Shown piece by piece: positions 18,453 to 27,157 of a DNA stretch of 64,000 nt. The notes beneath the pieces were generated by a model. That model saw only the letters and a list, made by a program, of their open reading frames with translations, had not been told where the DNA came from and did not search any database. Source of the stretch: CAIUPE01 sp046091665 (GTDB lineage Bacteria > Pseudomonadota > Alphaproteobacteria > Rhizobiales > Beijerinckiaceae); the NCBI GenBank assembly GCA_046091665.1, contig JBJTCD010000026.1, positions 32,792-96,791 of the forward strand, given 5' to 3'. A program made the translations under genes and the position numbers. Position 1 is the stretch's first letter; the number at the start of each line of letters is the position of its first letter.

Positions 18453-20252
18453 TTACTTCTCCGGCGCATTCACACGCAGAGACAACTCACGCAATTGTTT
18501 CGGCGTGGCTTCAGCCGGTGCCCCCATCAACAAATCAAGCGCTTGTTGGTTCATCGGAAAGAGCGCGACTTCACGCAAATTCTGCGCGCCAACGAGCAAC
18601 ATCACGATACGGTCAACGCCCGCTGCCATGCCACCATGCGGCGGCGCGCCATATTGGAACGCGCGATACATGCCGCCGAATTTCTCGATCACGGTCTCTT
18701 CGCCATAGCCTGCAATTTCGAACGCCTTCACCATCGCATCCGGCTTGTGATTGCGGATACCGCCCGATGCGATTTCGAACCCGTTGCACGCGATGTCATA
18801 TTGGAAGGCTTTGATCGTCAGCGGATCTTTTGTCGTCAACGCATCCATGCCGCCTTGTGGCATCGAGAACGGATTATGCGAGAAGTCGACCTTCTTGTCT
18901 TCCTCATTATATTCGAACATCGGGAAGTCGACGATCCAAGCAAGCTCATAGCGGTTCTCGTCGATGAGGTTCAAATCCTGCCCGACCTTGATGCGTGCAG
19001 CACCCGCAAACTTCACGAATTTGTCGGGGTCGCCCGCTGCGAAGAAGCACGCGTCACCCGCCTTCAATCCAAGTTGCGCGCGGATCGCTTCAGCCCGTTC
19101 CGGTCCGATATTATTCGCAATCGGTCCCGCCGCGCCTTCTTCGCCGTCACGCCAGAACATATAGCCGAGGCCCGGCTGGCCTTCGCCTTGCGCCCATGAA
19201 TTCATACGATCGCAGAATGTGCGCTGTCCGCCATTCGGTGCAGGGATCGCCCAGACTTGGTTCTTCGCGTCTTCAAGAATGCGCGCGAAGACTTTGAAAT
19301 TCGAGCCGCGGAAATGTTCCGACACATCAGCCATTTCGAGCGGCGCTTTCGTGTGCGGATTGATGATGCGCAGGTCCGGCTTGTCCGAACCATATTTCGC
19401 CATCGACGTTGCATAAGGAATGCGTGGCCATGGTGACGGCGTCACATGTTTGCCATTGCCGAATTCGCGGAAGATGCCGCCGATCACAGGCTCGACAGCG
19501 GCGAAAATATCTTCCTGCTCGACAAAGCTCATTTCCAAATCGAGCTGATAGAATTCACCGGGCAGACGATCCGCGCGCGGATCTTCATCGCGGAAGCATG
19601 GAGCGATCTGGAAATAGCGGTCAAAGCCCGCCATCATCAGAAGCTGCTTATATTGCTGCGGTGCTTGCGGCAGCGCGTAGAATTTGCCGGGATGAATGCG
19701 TGACGGCACGAGGAAGTCGCGCGCGCCTTCCGGCGATGACGCTGTCAAAATCGGCGTTGCGAATTCGTTGAAGCCCTGCGTCTTCATCTTCTGGCGCATC
19801 GCGTCGATCACTTTCACGCGCGTCATGATATTGTTGTGCAAAGTCTCGCGGCGCAAATCGAGGAAACGATAAGTGAGACGCGTTTCTTCGGGGAAGGGCT
19901 GATCGCCAAACACTTGCAGCGGCAATTCCTTCGCGGGACCGAGCACTTCGATTTCGGTTACATAAACTTCGATGAGGCCGGTTGGCATATCCTTGTTTTC
20001 GGTGCCGGCAGGACGCATGCGCGCTTTGCCATCCATGCGGACAACCCATTCGGAGCGCAGCGTTTCGGCGAGTTTGAAGGCCTTCGAATCCGGATCAACC
20101 ACGCATTGCGTCATGCCGTAATGGTCGCGCAAATCGATAAAGAGCACGCCGCCATGGTCGCGGATGCGGTGGCACCAGCCCGAAAGACGAACCTCTTGGC
20201 CGACTTCGCTCTCCCGGAGCGCGCCACATGTGTGCGAACGATAGCGATGCAT
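18453..20252 (-). CDS. aspS: Aspartyl-tRNA synthetase
   Basis: Class IIb synthetase with an OB-fold anticodon-binding domain at the N-terminus (GQEVRLSGWCHRIRDHGGVLF), a catalytic core with motif 2 (QIAPCFRDEDPRADRLPGEF) and motif 3 (AAGVDRIVMLLVGAQNLREV), and the bacterial GAD insertion domain. The 599-residue size is standard for bacterial-type AspRS. In alphaproteobacteria lacking AsnRS this enzyme may also charge tRNA-Asn, which cannot be decided here. It is divergent from rnd. Confidence 0.97.
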   Translation of the reverse strand: MHRYRSHTCGALRESEVGQEVRLSGWCHRIRDHGGVLFIDLRDHYGMTQCVVDPDSKAFKLAETLRSEWVVRMDGKARMRPAGTENKDMPTGLIEVYVTEIEVLGPAKELPLQVFGDQPFPEETRLTYRFLDLRRETLHNNIMTRVKVIDAMRQKMKTQGFNEFATPILTASSPEGARDFLVPSRIHPGKFYALPQAPQQYKQLLMMAGFDRYFQIAPCFRDEDPRADRLPGEFYQLDLEMSFVEQEDIFAAVEPVIGGIFREFGNGKHVTPSPWPRIPYATSMAKYGSDKPDLRIINPHTKAPLEMADVSEHFRGSNFKVFARILEDAKNQVWAIPAPNGGQRTFCDRMNSWAQGEGQPGLGYMFWRDGEEGAAGPIANNIGPERAEAIRAQLGLKAGDACFFAAGDPDKFVKFAGAARIKVGQDLNLIDENRYELAWIVDFPMFEYNEEDKKVDFSHNPFSMPQGGMDALTTKDPLTIKAFQYDIACNGFEIASGGIRNHKPDAMVKAFEIAGYGEETVIEKFGGMYRAFQYGAPPHGGMAAGVDRIVMLLVGAQNLREVALFPMNQQALDLLMGAPAEATPKQLRELSLRVNAPEK

Positions 20253-20415
20253 GAAACCCTCTTTTTATCCGGCGGCGCGGGAAATTTGACCCGGAAAACA
20301 CATGCGCCGCCTGCCCTTGTCAAGAGAAAGCGGCTCTGGCAGGGAGTTTGCCGGAACTCATGTTATCACCCTAATTCCTCTTGGCTCTTGATTCGTAAAT
20401 TTTGTTCATCCCCCC

Positions 20416-21561
20416 ATGCCCTTAATCACCACGACCGCGGCGCTTGAAGCGGCCTGCCAAAGACTTGGCGCCCATGATTTTGTGACAATTGACACGGAAT
20501 TCATGCGGGAAACGACATTTTTCCCGAAATTATGCCTCATCCAATTGGCAAGCGAGGCCGAGGATGTCCTGATCGATCCCTTGGCGCCTGATATTGATTT
20601 GACCTCCTTCTTTGCCCTCATGCGCAAGGAAAGCGTTGTCAAAGTGTTCCATTCCGGCCGCCAAGACATCGAAATTCTCTGGATTCTTGACCGCTGCATC
20701 CCGAAACCCTGTTTCGACACCCAAGTCGCCGCCATGGTCGCGGGCTATGGCGACAGTGTCGGCTATGAGCAGCTCGCCCATGATCTCGCCAAGGCCAAAA
20801 TCGACAAATCATCGCGTTATACGGATTGGTCACAACGCCCCCTCTCCGACGCACAGCTCAACTACGCCCGCGCCGACGTCACCCATCTGCGCGTGATCTA
20901 TCGGGCGCTTCTCGAAAAGCTCAGCGCGTCCGGACGTGAGCCTTGGCTTGCAGATGAGATGCGCATTCTCACGTCGCCTGAAACATATGATCTGAAGCCG
21001 GAAGACTCATGGCGTCGCTTGAGCGGTCGTATTCGTAAACCGCGCGATCTCGGTATCCTGATGGAGATCGCCGCATGGCGTGAACAAGAAGCGCGCAGTC
21101 GCAATGTGCCGCGCTCGCGCGTTTTAAAAGATGATGCCATCATCGATATTGCGACCTCTGCACCGCGCTCTGTGGAAGCGCTTGGAAAATTACGTTCAAT
21201 TCCAAACGGCTTCGAACGCTCACGTACAGGCACTGAAATTCTTTCTCTCATTGAAAAAGGTCTGGCGCGCGATCCTTCTTCACTTCCCACAATCGAACGA
21301 GTGGAACGCAAGGCCTATAATCCTGCCGCTGTCGAATTGCTCAAAGTGCTTTTGCGCATGACATGCGACAAAGAAGGCGTGGCCGCAAAACTCATCGCCA
21401 CTGTTGATGATCTTGAATCGATTGCGGCTGATGATCAGGCCGATGTTCCCGCTCTCAAAGGCTGGCGTTTTGAGATTTTTGGCCAGAAAGCCATTGATTT
21501 AAAACATGGCCGCCTCGGCCTCGCGGTTGATAAAGGCAAGGTGGTGTCGTTTGCGCGGTAA
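20416..21561 (+). CDS. rnd: Ribonuclease D
   Basis: 3'-5' exoribonuclease acting on tRNA precursors and other structured RNAs. The DEDD exonuclease motifs are visible: FVTIDTEFMRE (Exo I), FHSGRQDIEIL (Exo II) and YARADVTHLR (Exo III, the DEDDy Tyr). An HRDC domain follows at about residues 205-285 (MEIAAWREQEARSRNVPRSR). The 381-residue length is normal. It is divergent from aspS and is followed by a repeat-rich spacer. Confidence 0.95.
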   Translation: MPLITTTAALEAACQRLGAHDFVTIDTEFMRETTFFPKLCLIQLASEAEDVLIDPLAPDIDLTSFFALMRKESVVKVFHSGRQDIEILWILDRCIPKPCFDTQVAAMVAGYGDSVGYEQLAHDLAKAKIDKSSRYTDWSQRPLSDAQLNYARADVTHLRVIYRALLEKLSASGREPWLADEMRILTSPETYDLKPEDSWRRLSGRIRKPRDLGILMEIAAWREQEARSRNVPRSRVLKDDAIIDIATSAPRSVEALGKLRSIPNGFERSRTGTEILSLIEKGLARDPSSLPTIERVERKAYNPAAVELLKVLLRMTCDKEGVAAKLIATVDDLESIAADDQADVPALKGWRFEIFGQKAIDLKHGRLGLAVDKGKVVSFAR

Positions 21562-21592
21562 TATCGGCGTTGCGCGAGATCCTTTATGTTCC

Positions 21593-21690
21593 CGTCATGA
21601 CCGCCCTTGTGGCGGTCATCCAAGACTTAACAATTTTCATTCAGATTGCATAGCAAGTCGTGGATGGCCGGGCTAAACCCGGCCATGACG
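21593..21690. repeat. REP-like palindrome pair, copy 1
   Basis: Two short hairpins about 50 bases apart, one around GACCGCCCTTGTGGCGGTC and one around GGCCGGGCTAAACCCGGCC. Their outer edges (GTCATGA... and ...CATGACG) and inner edges (CATCCAAGACTT and AAGTCGTGGATG) are mutually inverted. The same design recurs at 41964-42062 and 42731-42827. It lies just after rnd and may act as a transcript-end structure. Confidence 0.75.
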
Positions 21691-21752
21691 ATCATATATC
21701 GTAACTGCGATTTTTGTTGTCTCGATTGCTTCGCTGACGATCGCAATGACGG

Positions 21753-21974
21753 CTATGGCGCACGCACCCTCGTCCTGATCTTCGCTGCCTCAAACCAAAT
21801 GCGTTCCGTTTGTTCGGCGAGAGAATCAAAAATCTTCAATGTCTCAGCATCGAGTTGATCCGCGCCTTCTTGAGCCAGTTCTTCCATCAATACCAATGTC
21901 GATTGCGCATAGGCGCACAAGACATGCACACGAAAACGCAACGATAGCTCATCTGGAAAATCATCATAAGGCAT
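21753..21974 (-). CDS. Small protein of unknown function (73 codons), downstream of structured RNA
   Basis: Short acidic, mostly helical product starting MPYDDFPDELS, with no signal peptide, membrane span or known motif. The start at 21974 is supported by AAGGGG 6 bases upstream. It begins only about 20 bases after the terminator-like hairpin of the RNA element at 21991-22189, on the same strand. The second copy of that element (42395-42593) is followed in the same way by an 81-codon ORF beginning MPQYDF. The two proteins share length, the MP..DF start and helical character but little other identity, so paralogy is only possible. Confidence 0.6.
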   Translation of the reverse strand: MPYDDFPDELSLRFRVHVLCAYAQSTLVLMEELAQEGADQLDAETLKIFDSLAEQTERIWFEAAKIRTRVRAP

Positions 21975-21990
21975 GGTGCACCCCTTTTGG

Positions 21991-22189
21991 AGAATGACCC
22001 CAGCGTGAAACACGCTGGAGTCGGGGTGTTAACAAGCCACCATACGTTGGCCGCGACGCTTTTAGTCTCGCGACCTGAACATAACGCCGCCACCCCGACG
22101 TGTGAGCGTCAGGGCAGTTTGGTCACGGCAGATGCGCTGCCGCGTATGGTGGGGTTGTTATGCCCCGAGTCATGGTCCTGCATGACCTT
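21991..22189 (-). ncRNA. Candidate structured RNA, copy 1
   Basis: About 200 nt transcribed leftward. Expected features in plus coordinates: a 5' hairpin (GTCATG/CATGAC, about 22168-22185); a long outer helix pairing 22143-22168 with 22021-22046; inside it a CGGCAG/CTGCCG hairpin (22126-22142), a CCC.GACG/CGTC.GGG hairpin (22093-22113), an unpaired conserved stretch GGCGGCGTTATGTTCAGG, and a hairpin at 22049-22075 with loop CTAAAAGCG. A terminator-like hairpin at 21996-22022 ends it. The copy at 42395-42593 keeps the loops and has compensatory changes in the helices. Family not recognised; it may be a stand-alone RNA or a leader of the small ORF. Confidence 0.7.
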
Positions 22190-22194
22190 AGGGA

Positions 22195-22222
22195 AGAATA
22201 TCAGCCTCGCCCCAAAACGCAA
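22195..22222 (-). promoter_or_regulatory. Sigma70-like promoter of structured RNA copy 1
   Basis: On the minus strand TTGCGT (22222-22217) and TATTCT (22200-22195) are separated by 16 bases, placing a start near 22189. The second RNA copy has TTGCGT and TAATCT with the same spacing. The shared sequence continues upstream to about 22264, including AGTCCGCGC and CATGCCTAGAACACA. Confidence 0.6.
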
Positions 22223-22320
22223 ATCACCCAACGCCTCATGCGCGGACTTTGTGTTCTAGGCATGAAAAGATGAGACGCGTTTAAGTTGCAGCATTGTATT
22301 TTATTCAAATGCAAAAGAAG

Positions 22321-22432
22321 CCGTCATTGCGAACGAATGTGAAGCAATCCAGTTGGAGTCAAAAAAAATGGCGCAATGGGAACACTGAGTCTTAATGACA
22401 ACCATCAGCTGGATTGCTTCGCGTTCGTCACT
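22321..22432. repeat. Inverted repeat of the GTCATTGCGA type
   Basis: The arm at about 22322-22351 (CCGTCATTGCGAACGAATG... AGCAATCCAG) recurs inverted at about 22407-22432 (CTGGATTGCTTCGCGTTCGT). Between the arms is an A-rich stretch with no gene. A fragment of the same family (GTCATTGCGAGCGAATGCA) occurs near 41937-41955. A non-coding dispersed palindrome, common in Rhizobiales spacers. Confidence 0.6.
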
Positions 22433-22442
22433 CGAAAAGGTT

Positions 22443-22533
22443 CACTGGATCGTTTTGTTCGTTTTACGAACCGCTCTTCACCCCCACCCGTCAAACGCTT
22501 TGCGTTCGACACCCTCCCCTACAGGGGAGGGAG
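22443..22533. repeat. MITE-like repeat, 3'-end fragment
   Basis: About 90 bases that match the right end of the full repeat at 30007-30275 almost base for base, ending in the CTCCCCTACAGGGGAG palindrome. The left two thirds are missing. It stops a few bases before the ppx stop codon, so it lies in the 3' untranslated part of that gene. Confidence 0.7.
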
Positions 22534-22538
22534 ACACC

Positions 22539-24083
22539 CTACTCGACCACCAGCATCTCAGGTGTTCGACCTATAATGCGGGCCAAAGCTTTCAGTCGAT
22601 TGAACACGCGCTCGCCAGCAAGCGGAGCAAGCTCTTTCGGAAATTCAAGTGTGAGCGTTTCTTTCGTACAGTAAAGCGGCGCATATTCGAGCACGCCGGG
22701 CATCGCCGCAGTGATAAGATAGGCTACACGCAACGCACCTCCCAAGATACGCGCGCGATCCAACATGCGGCTTGTCGCCAATTCACGAAGACGCGGGCTG
22801 ATTTGATCATCCCCCAAACCCATATGCCGATAGGCCACTGCAAGCGCGAGATAAACGCGGCCTGGATGATCAACGCCGATAAAACTCGCATTCGCAATGA
22901 TGTTCAAGGATTGCTCGCCACGATAATCAGGATGGGCCCGCCACCCGATATCGGCGAGAAGACAGGCAGCATGTCGCAAACGCTTCTCATCGGGCGTTTC
23001 TTCAAAATGCGTCGATTTCATAAATTGATCGGTCCAGCCGATGATTTCTTCACAATGCTGAGGCGACCGCGAACGTAAAATATTGAGATCATGCGCGGCG
23101 CGAATGAGCGGATCTTCTTTCAATTGTCTCTTTGATAGTCGCTCGAAAATCAAACCTTCACGCACGCCAAGTGCGGAAACAACAATATTTACCGGCGCGC
23201 ATTTCTTGATCAATTCTTCGAGAACCAATGCGCCATAGGCAATCAAAGGGCGCCGCGCCGCCGAGACCGCTTCAATAGAATCAATCGTATCAGTCGAGAC
23301 GCGTTCAACGAGAGCCGTAAAATCTTTCGCATCGCGAACCGGGATCACATAATTATGCATCACTTGCAGCGGATAACCACGCTGCTTCATGTGAAGCCGA
23401 GCAAGCGCGCGCCATGTACCACCGATGACGTAAATCGATTTTTCACGCGCTGATTTGAGTTGCGGAAGATCATCAAGCTGATCGCGAATGATCTTTTGCG
23501 CGCTTTTTAGATTTCCATCAGAAAGATCTTGCAGGGAAATGACACCAATCGGCAAAGTCACACCTTTGCCAAGAATTGACCCCTTCACGGAAATTAATTC
23601 GAGCGAGCCACCGCCCAAATCGGCAACCAATCCATCGGCTTTATGAATGCCATAGGCGACACCCAAAGCCGATAATTTCGCTTCTCGTTTTCCCGTCAAG
23701 AGTTGCGCCTTGACGCGCATGATGCGCGAACATTCTTTAAGAAACTCCGCGCCATTTTCGGCGTCGCGCGCCGCTGCCGTCGCAATCACCTGCACATCGG
23801 TAATTTTCATTATATCGCAAAGCACGCGATAGCGACGCAAAGCCTCATAGGCCTTATCCATCGCGTCTTCTGCGAGAAGGCCCGTGGCCATAACGCCGCG
23901 CCCGAGCCCGCAAAGCGCTTTCTCGTTAAAGATCGGCGTGGGCGAACGCGTCAAACCTTCATAGGCAACAAGGCGAACGGAATTCGATCCGATATCGACA
24001 ATGGCCAAGGGCTTTCCGAGTTTTAATCGGCCCTGCGCGTTTTTAGGCATAAGTCCCATCCGCATTGATTCGCGCCGGATCAT
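22539..24083 (-). CDS. ppx: Exopolyphosphatase (Ppx/GppA family)
   Basis: Releases terminal phosphate from inorganic polyphosphate; the related pppGpp phosphatase activity is possible. The N-terminal ASKHA fold begins with LAIVDIGSNSVRLVAYEG, the second phosphate loop is VADLGGGSLEL (about residue 152-162), and an HD-like C-terminal region follows (LRHAACLLADIGWRAHPDYRG). The 514-residue length fits the long form. It follows ppk by 19 bases, so one operon both makes and degrades polyphosphate. Several ATGs near the start are possible (24083, 24065, 24050). Confidence 0.94.
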   Translation of the reverse strand: MIRRESMRMGLMPKNAQGRLKLGKPLAIVDIGSNSVRLVAYEGLTRSPTPIFNEKALCGLGRGVMATGLLAEDAMDKAYEALRRYRVLCDIMKITDVQVIATAAARDAENGAEFLKECSRIMRVKAQLLTGKREAKLSALGVAYGIHKADGLVADLGGGSLELISVKGSILGKGVTLPIGVISLQDLSDGNLKSAQKIIRDQLDDLPQLKSAREKSIYVIGGTWRALARLHMKQRGYPLQVMHNYVIPVRDAKDFTALVERVSTDTIDSIEAVSAARRPLIAYGALVLEELIKKCAPVNIVVSALGVREGLIFERLSKRQLKEDPLIRAAHDLNILRSRSPQHCEEIIGWTDQFMKSTHFEETPDEKRLRHAACLLADIGWRAHPDYRGEQSLNIIANASFIGVDHPGRVYLALAVAYRHMGLGDDQISPRLRELATSRMLDRARILGGALRVAYLITAAMPGVLEYAPLYCTKETLTLEFPKELAPLAGERVFNRLKALARIIGRTPEMLVVE

Positions 24084-24102
24084 ACGCAGTTCCGAAAAGA
24101 TT

Positions 24103-26334
24103 TCACGCCTCAGCCGGTTTTTCTTTTGTGGAACCCCCGGCCTTATTTTTATTTTCGGACTTTTTCACAGCTTTACCGCGGCCCGAGAGGCTCGGATTGA
24201 TCATAAAATATTGATGGGCATTTGAGGACGTGTCGATGGGGGCTTTCTCAATACGGGTCGAGGTGCCATCCGCATTAATCCGCCAGCTCTGTTCGTTGTC
24301 ATTCAAATTCACAACCATGATCTGATTGAGAACTTGCTCGTGAACGGTTGGGTTCAATATGGGAATCAAAACCTCAACACGGCGGTCAAGATTACGCGGC
24401 ATGAGATCGGCTGACGAAATATAGACTTTAGCTTTGCCATGCGGAAGGCCATGTCCATTTCCAAATGCATAAATACGGGTATGTTCCAAAAACCGGCCCA
24501 CAATCGATTTTACACGAATCTTGTCTGAAAAGCCCGGTATACCCGGACGCAAGCAACAAATACCGCGCACGACAAGATCGATCTCGACGCCTACTTGGCT
24601 TGCTTCATAAAGTGCGTCAATGATTTGAGGATCAACCAAAGAATTACATTTGCACCAAATTGCGGCCGGCTTTCCCGCTTTGGCAAATTCGATTTCTTTA
24701 GCGATGTTTTCTAAAAGTGTTTTCTTAAGTGAAAAAGGCGAAGCTGAGAGACGTTCCAAATGCGTGGGCTCGGCATAACCTGTAATGAAATTAAAAATCC
24801 GCGCGACGTCACGCGCGATCGCCGGATCAGCGGTAAAGAAAGAAAGATCCGTGTAAACTTTCGCGGTGATCGGATGATAATTGCCCGTACCGAGATGGCA
24901 ATATGTCGCCAATTGTCCCGCTTCACGGCGAATCACCATCGACAATTTAGCGTGTGTCTTCAATTCAATAAAGCCAAAGACAACCTGAACGCCTGCACGT
25001 TCAAGATCGCGCGCCCATCTGATATTGGCTTCCTCGTCAAAGCGCGCTTTCAACTCGACGAGCGCGGTGACGGATTTTCCGGCTTCAGCCGCCTCAGCCA
25101 GCGCCTTCACAATCGGGCTATCATTGGAAGTGCGATAGAGCGTTTGTTTGATCGCCACAACATTCGGGTCCCGCGCCGCTTGTTGCAAGAAATTCACAAC
25201 AACATCGAAACTCTCGTAAGGATGATGAACGATGAGATCTTTCTCGCGGATCGCGGCAAAACAGTCGCCGCCATGATCGCGGATACGCTCAGGAAAGCGC
25301 GGATTATAGGGAACAAATTTCAAATCCGGACGATCAACGCCAACAAGTTGCGAAAGATCATTCAATGCAAGCATGCCGTCGATTTCAAAAACGGCATCAG
25401 GTGCCACTTGAAATTCTTCAACAACGAATTGGCGAATTTCGGAGGGCATACCGGCATCGACTTCAAGACGGATCACCGAGCCACGGCGACGTTGTTTCAG
25501 TGCAGTCTCGAAAAGGCGCACAAGATCTTCGGCCTCTTCTTCGATTTCAATATCGCTATCGCGAATAACGCGGAAAGCGCCAAGACCCTTGACCATATAG
25601 CCGGGAAATAGCCGACTGATAAATAGACCAATTGAATTCTCAAGCGAAATGAAACGAAGCGGCTTCGGCCCCTCCTCCTCGCTCGCCTCAACCGAAGGCA
25701 AGCGGATGAAACGATCAATCTTGCTTGGAATACGGATCAATGCATTAAGCGCACGTCCGTCACTCGCACGCGCAAGTGTCAAGGCAAGAGAGAACCCGAG
25801 ATTGGGAATGAAAGGGAATGGATGTGCGGGATCAACGGCTAACGGAGTGAGAACGGGAAAAATTTGCTCAACGAAGTAAGTATCAAGCCAGCTGCGTTCG
25901 GCTTCACTCAAAGCATCACCATCAATGAGCGATACACCTGCTTCATTGAGCTTCACGCGTAACTCGCGCCAGCGCGCTTGTTGATCAGCACTGAGCTCAA
26001 TGACCTCTTCACCAATGCGAGCCAATTGTTCGAGCGGACTCATGCCATCTTCGGACATTTCAGCGACATCGGATGTCACTTGGCCACGAAGCCCCGCAAC
26101 ACGCACCATAAAAAATTCATCAAGATTGGTTGCTGAAATTGAAAGAAAGCGAAGCTGTTCCAGAAGCGGATGACCAAGATTGGAAGATTCTTCGAGAACG
26201 CGCCGATTAAATTGCAACCATGACAATTCGCGATTGATGAAACGACGGGGCGATTTGGCAAGCGTCGCGGGCGTGCGCGGCCCTGTTGCCCGCGCCCGTG
26301 CCAAAACGGAACTTGCCTTCTTTGTATGAGGCAT
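24103..26334 (-). CDS. ppk: Polyphosphate kinase 1
   Basis: Makes polyphosphate reversibly from ATP at the membrane. The four-domain PPK1 layout is visible: N-terminal helical domain (FINRELSWLQFNRRVLEE), head domain, and two phospholipase-D-like C domains carrying the phosphohistidine motif ELKTHAKLSMV (about residue 448-458) and the second catalytic His in LEHTRIYAF. The protein has 743 residues, with an extra Lys/Glu-rich tail of about 30 residues. It lies between hdaA and ppx on the same strand. Confidence 0.97.
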   Translation of the reverse strand: MPHTKKASSVLARARATGPRTPATLAKSPRRFINRELSWLQFNRRVLEESSNLGHPLLEQLRFLSISATNLDEFFMVRVAGLRGQVTSDVAEMSEDGMSPLEQLARIGEEVIELSADQQARWRELRVKLNEAGVSLIDGDALSEAERSWLDTYFVEQIFPVLTPLAVDPAHPFPFIPNLGFSLALTLARASDGRALNALIRIPSKIDRFIRLPSVEASEEEGPKPLRFISLENSIGLFISRLFPGYMVKGLGAFRVIRDSDIEIEEEAEDLVRLFETALKQRRRGSVIRLEVDAGMPSEIRQFVVEEFQVAPDAVFEIDGMLALNDLSQLVGVDRPDLKFVPYNPRFPERIRDHGGDCFAAIREKDLIVHHPYESFDVVVNFLQQAARDPNVVAIKQTLYRTSNDSPIVKALAEAAEAGKSVTALVELKARFDEEANIRWARDLERAGVQVVFGFIELKTHAKLSMVIRREAGQLATYCHLGTGNYHPITAKVYTDLSFFTADPAIARDVARIFNFITGYAEPTHLERLSASPFSLKKTLLENIAKEIEFAKAGKPAAIWCKCNSLVDPQIIDALYEASQVGVEIDLVVRGICCLRPGIPGFSDKIRVKSIVGRFLEHTRIYAFGNGHGLPHGKAKVYISSADLMPRNLDRRVEVLIPILNPTVHEQVLNQIMVVNLNDNEQSWRINADGTSTRIEKAPIDTSSNAHQYFMINPSLSGRGKAVKKSENKNKAGGSTKEKPAEA

Positions 26335-26458
26335 TACCTCTAACCCTCGTCTTTTACCCCTGAAGATATAGTCCTTTCAGGGAATTATGACGGTCATTTG
26401 ACACGAAAGCGATGCGCGAGGGCAAGCTATGCTTGTGTGCAGGGTTAATGCGGACGTT

Positions 26459-27157
26459 TCAGGACGGGATTTTGTCGGAAGGATCGCTCTCAGGCGCGCG
26501 GAAAAGATCAAGCGCCAAACCGCGATTGACCCGTCGTCCTTGGGCGAGCGCCTCTTGATCAAGCCGCTCAACCGCGCGGCGCGCCGAGGCAATGGAGCGA
26601 TCAATCCGGTTCGTGAGTGTACCGATCAAAGCCGTATCAACCACCAATTGCCGATCAACGAAAAACTTAACAAGCACCGCCTGCAACAGAGCTTCATCCG
26701 GCTGATTAATCGCAACTGATGGCGCGAGCCTTAAACGCGAAAGAAGATCTGGTGTTTGCAAGCCCCATAAATCGGGTGCCTTCCGTGCGGTGATCAGAAT
26801 AAAACTGCGTTTTTCCCGTGACGCGTTCAAGAGATGAAACAAAGCGTGTTCATCAACACCGCGATCCGCGTCCTCAATGACCAAGGCGCCATTTGAGACA
26901 AGATGCGGCACGCGATCCATTGTGATCTCAGCGGCATTGATCGTCCATGCCCGCGCACGCTCAGCCCAGATCGCTGCGAGATGGGATTTGCCGCTCGCTT
27001 CAGGACCAATCACAATCACGACGGGATCAGGCCATTCCGGCCAAGCCTCAATCCGATTGAACGCCATCTCATTGCTGGGACTTACGAGAAAATCCTCAGC
27101 CTCCAACCGCTCTGCGACCGGTAGGTCGAGCGGGATCTGGCGGGGTTTTCCATTCAT
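26459..27157 (-). CDS. hdaA: DnaA regulatory inactivator homologue HdaA
   Basis: AAA+ protein related to DnaA domain III that stimulates ATP hydrolysis by DnaA together with the loaded sliding clamp, limiting re-initiation. Residues 6-11 (RQIPLDL context) form the clamp-binding motif, IGPEASGKSHLA (about 50-61) is the Walker A, ALVIEDAD the Walker B, and SRLRLAP the sensor region. There is no DNA-binding domain IV. The 232-residue length is typical. It overlaps the upstream phosphatidyltransferase gene by 4 bases. Confidence 0.9.
   Translation of the reverse strand: MNGKPRQIPLDLPVAERLEAEDFLVSPSNEMAFNRIEAWPEWPDPVVIVIGPEASGKSHLAAIWAERARAWTINAAEITMDRVPHLVSNGALVIEDADRGVDEHALFHLLNASREKRSFILITARKAPDLWGLQTPDLLSRLRLAPSVAINQPDEALLQAVLVKFFVDRQLVVDTALIGTLTNRIDRSIASARRAVERLDQEALAQGRRVNRGLALDLFRAPESDPSDKIPS

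Noticed and set aside
18495..19199. 234-codon open frame opposite aspS
   Set aside because: Antisense to a complete aspartyl-tRNA synthetase and without any family resemblance.
21991..22189. Identification of the structured RNA as 6S RNA, tmRNA, SRP RNA or a cobalamin riboswitch
   Set aside because: The conserved sequence marks of these families are missing and the multi-branched fold with internal hairpins does not fit 6S or SRP RNA.
22395..23078. 227-codon open frame running from the spacer into ppx on the opposite strand
   Set aside because: Begins in dispersed repeats and continues antisense to ppx; no plausible protein features.
24760..25611. 283-codon open frame opposite ppk
   Set aside because: Antisense to polyphosphate kinase, with no ribosome site or domain; a shadow of codon bias.
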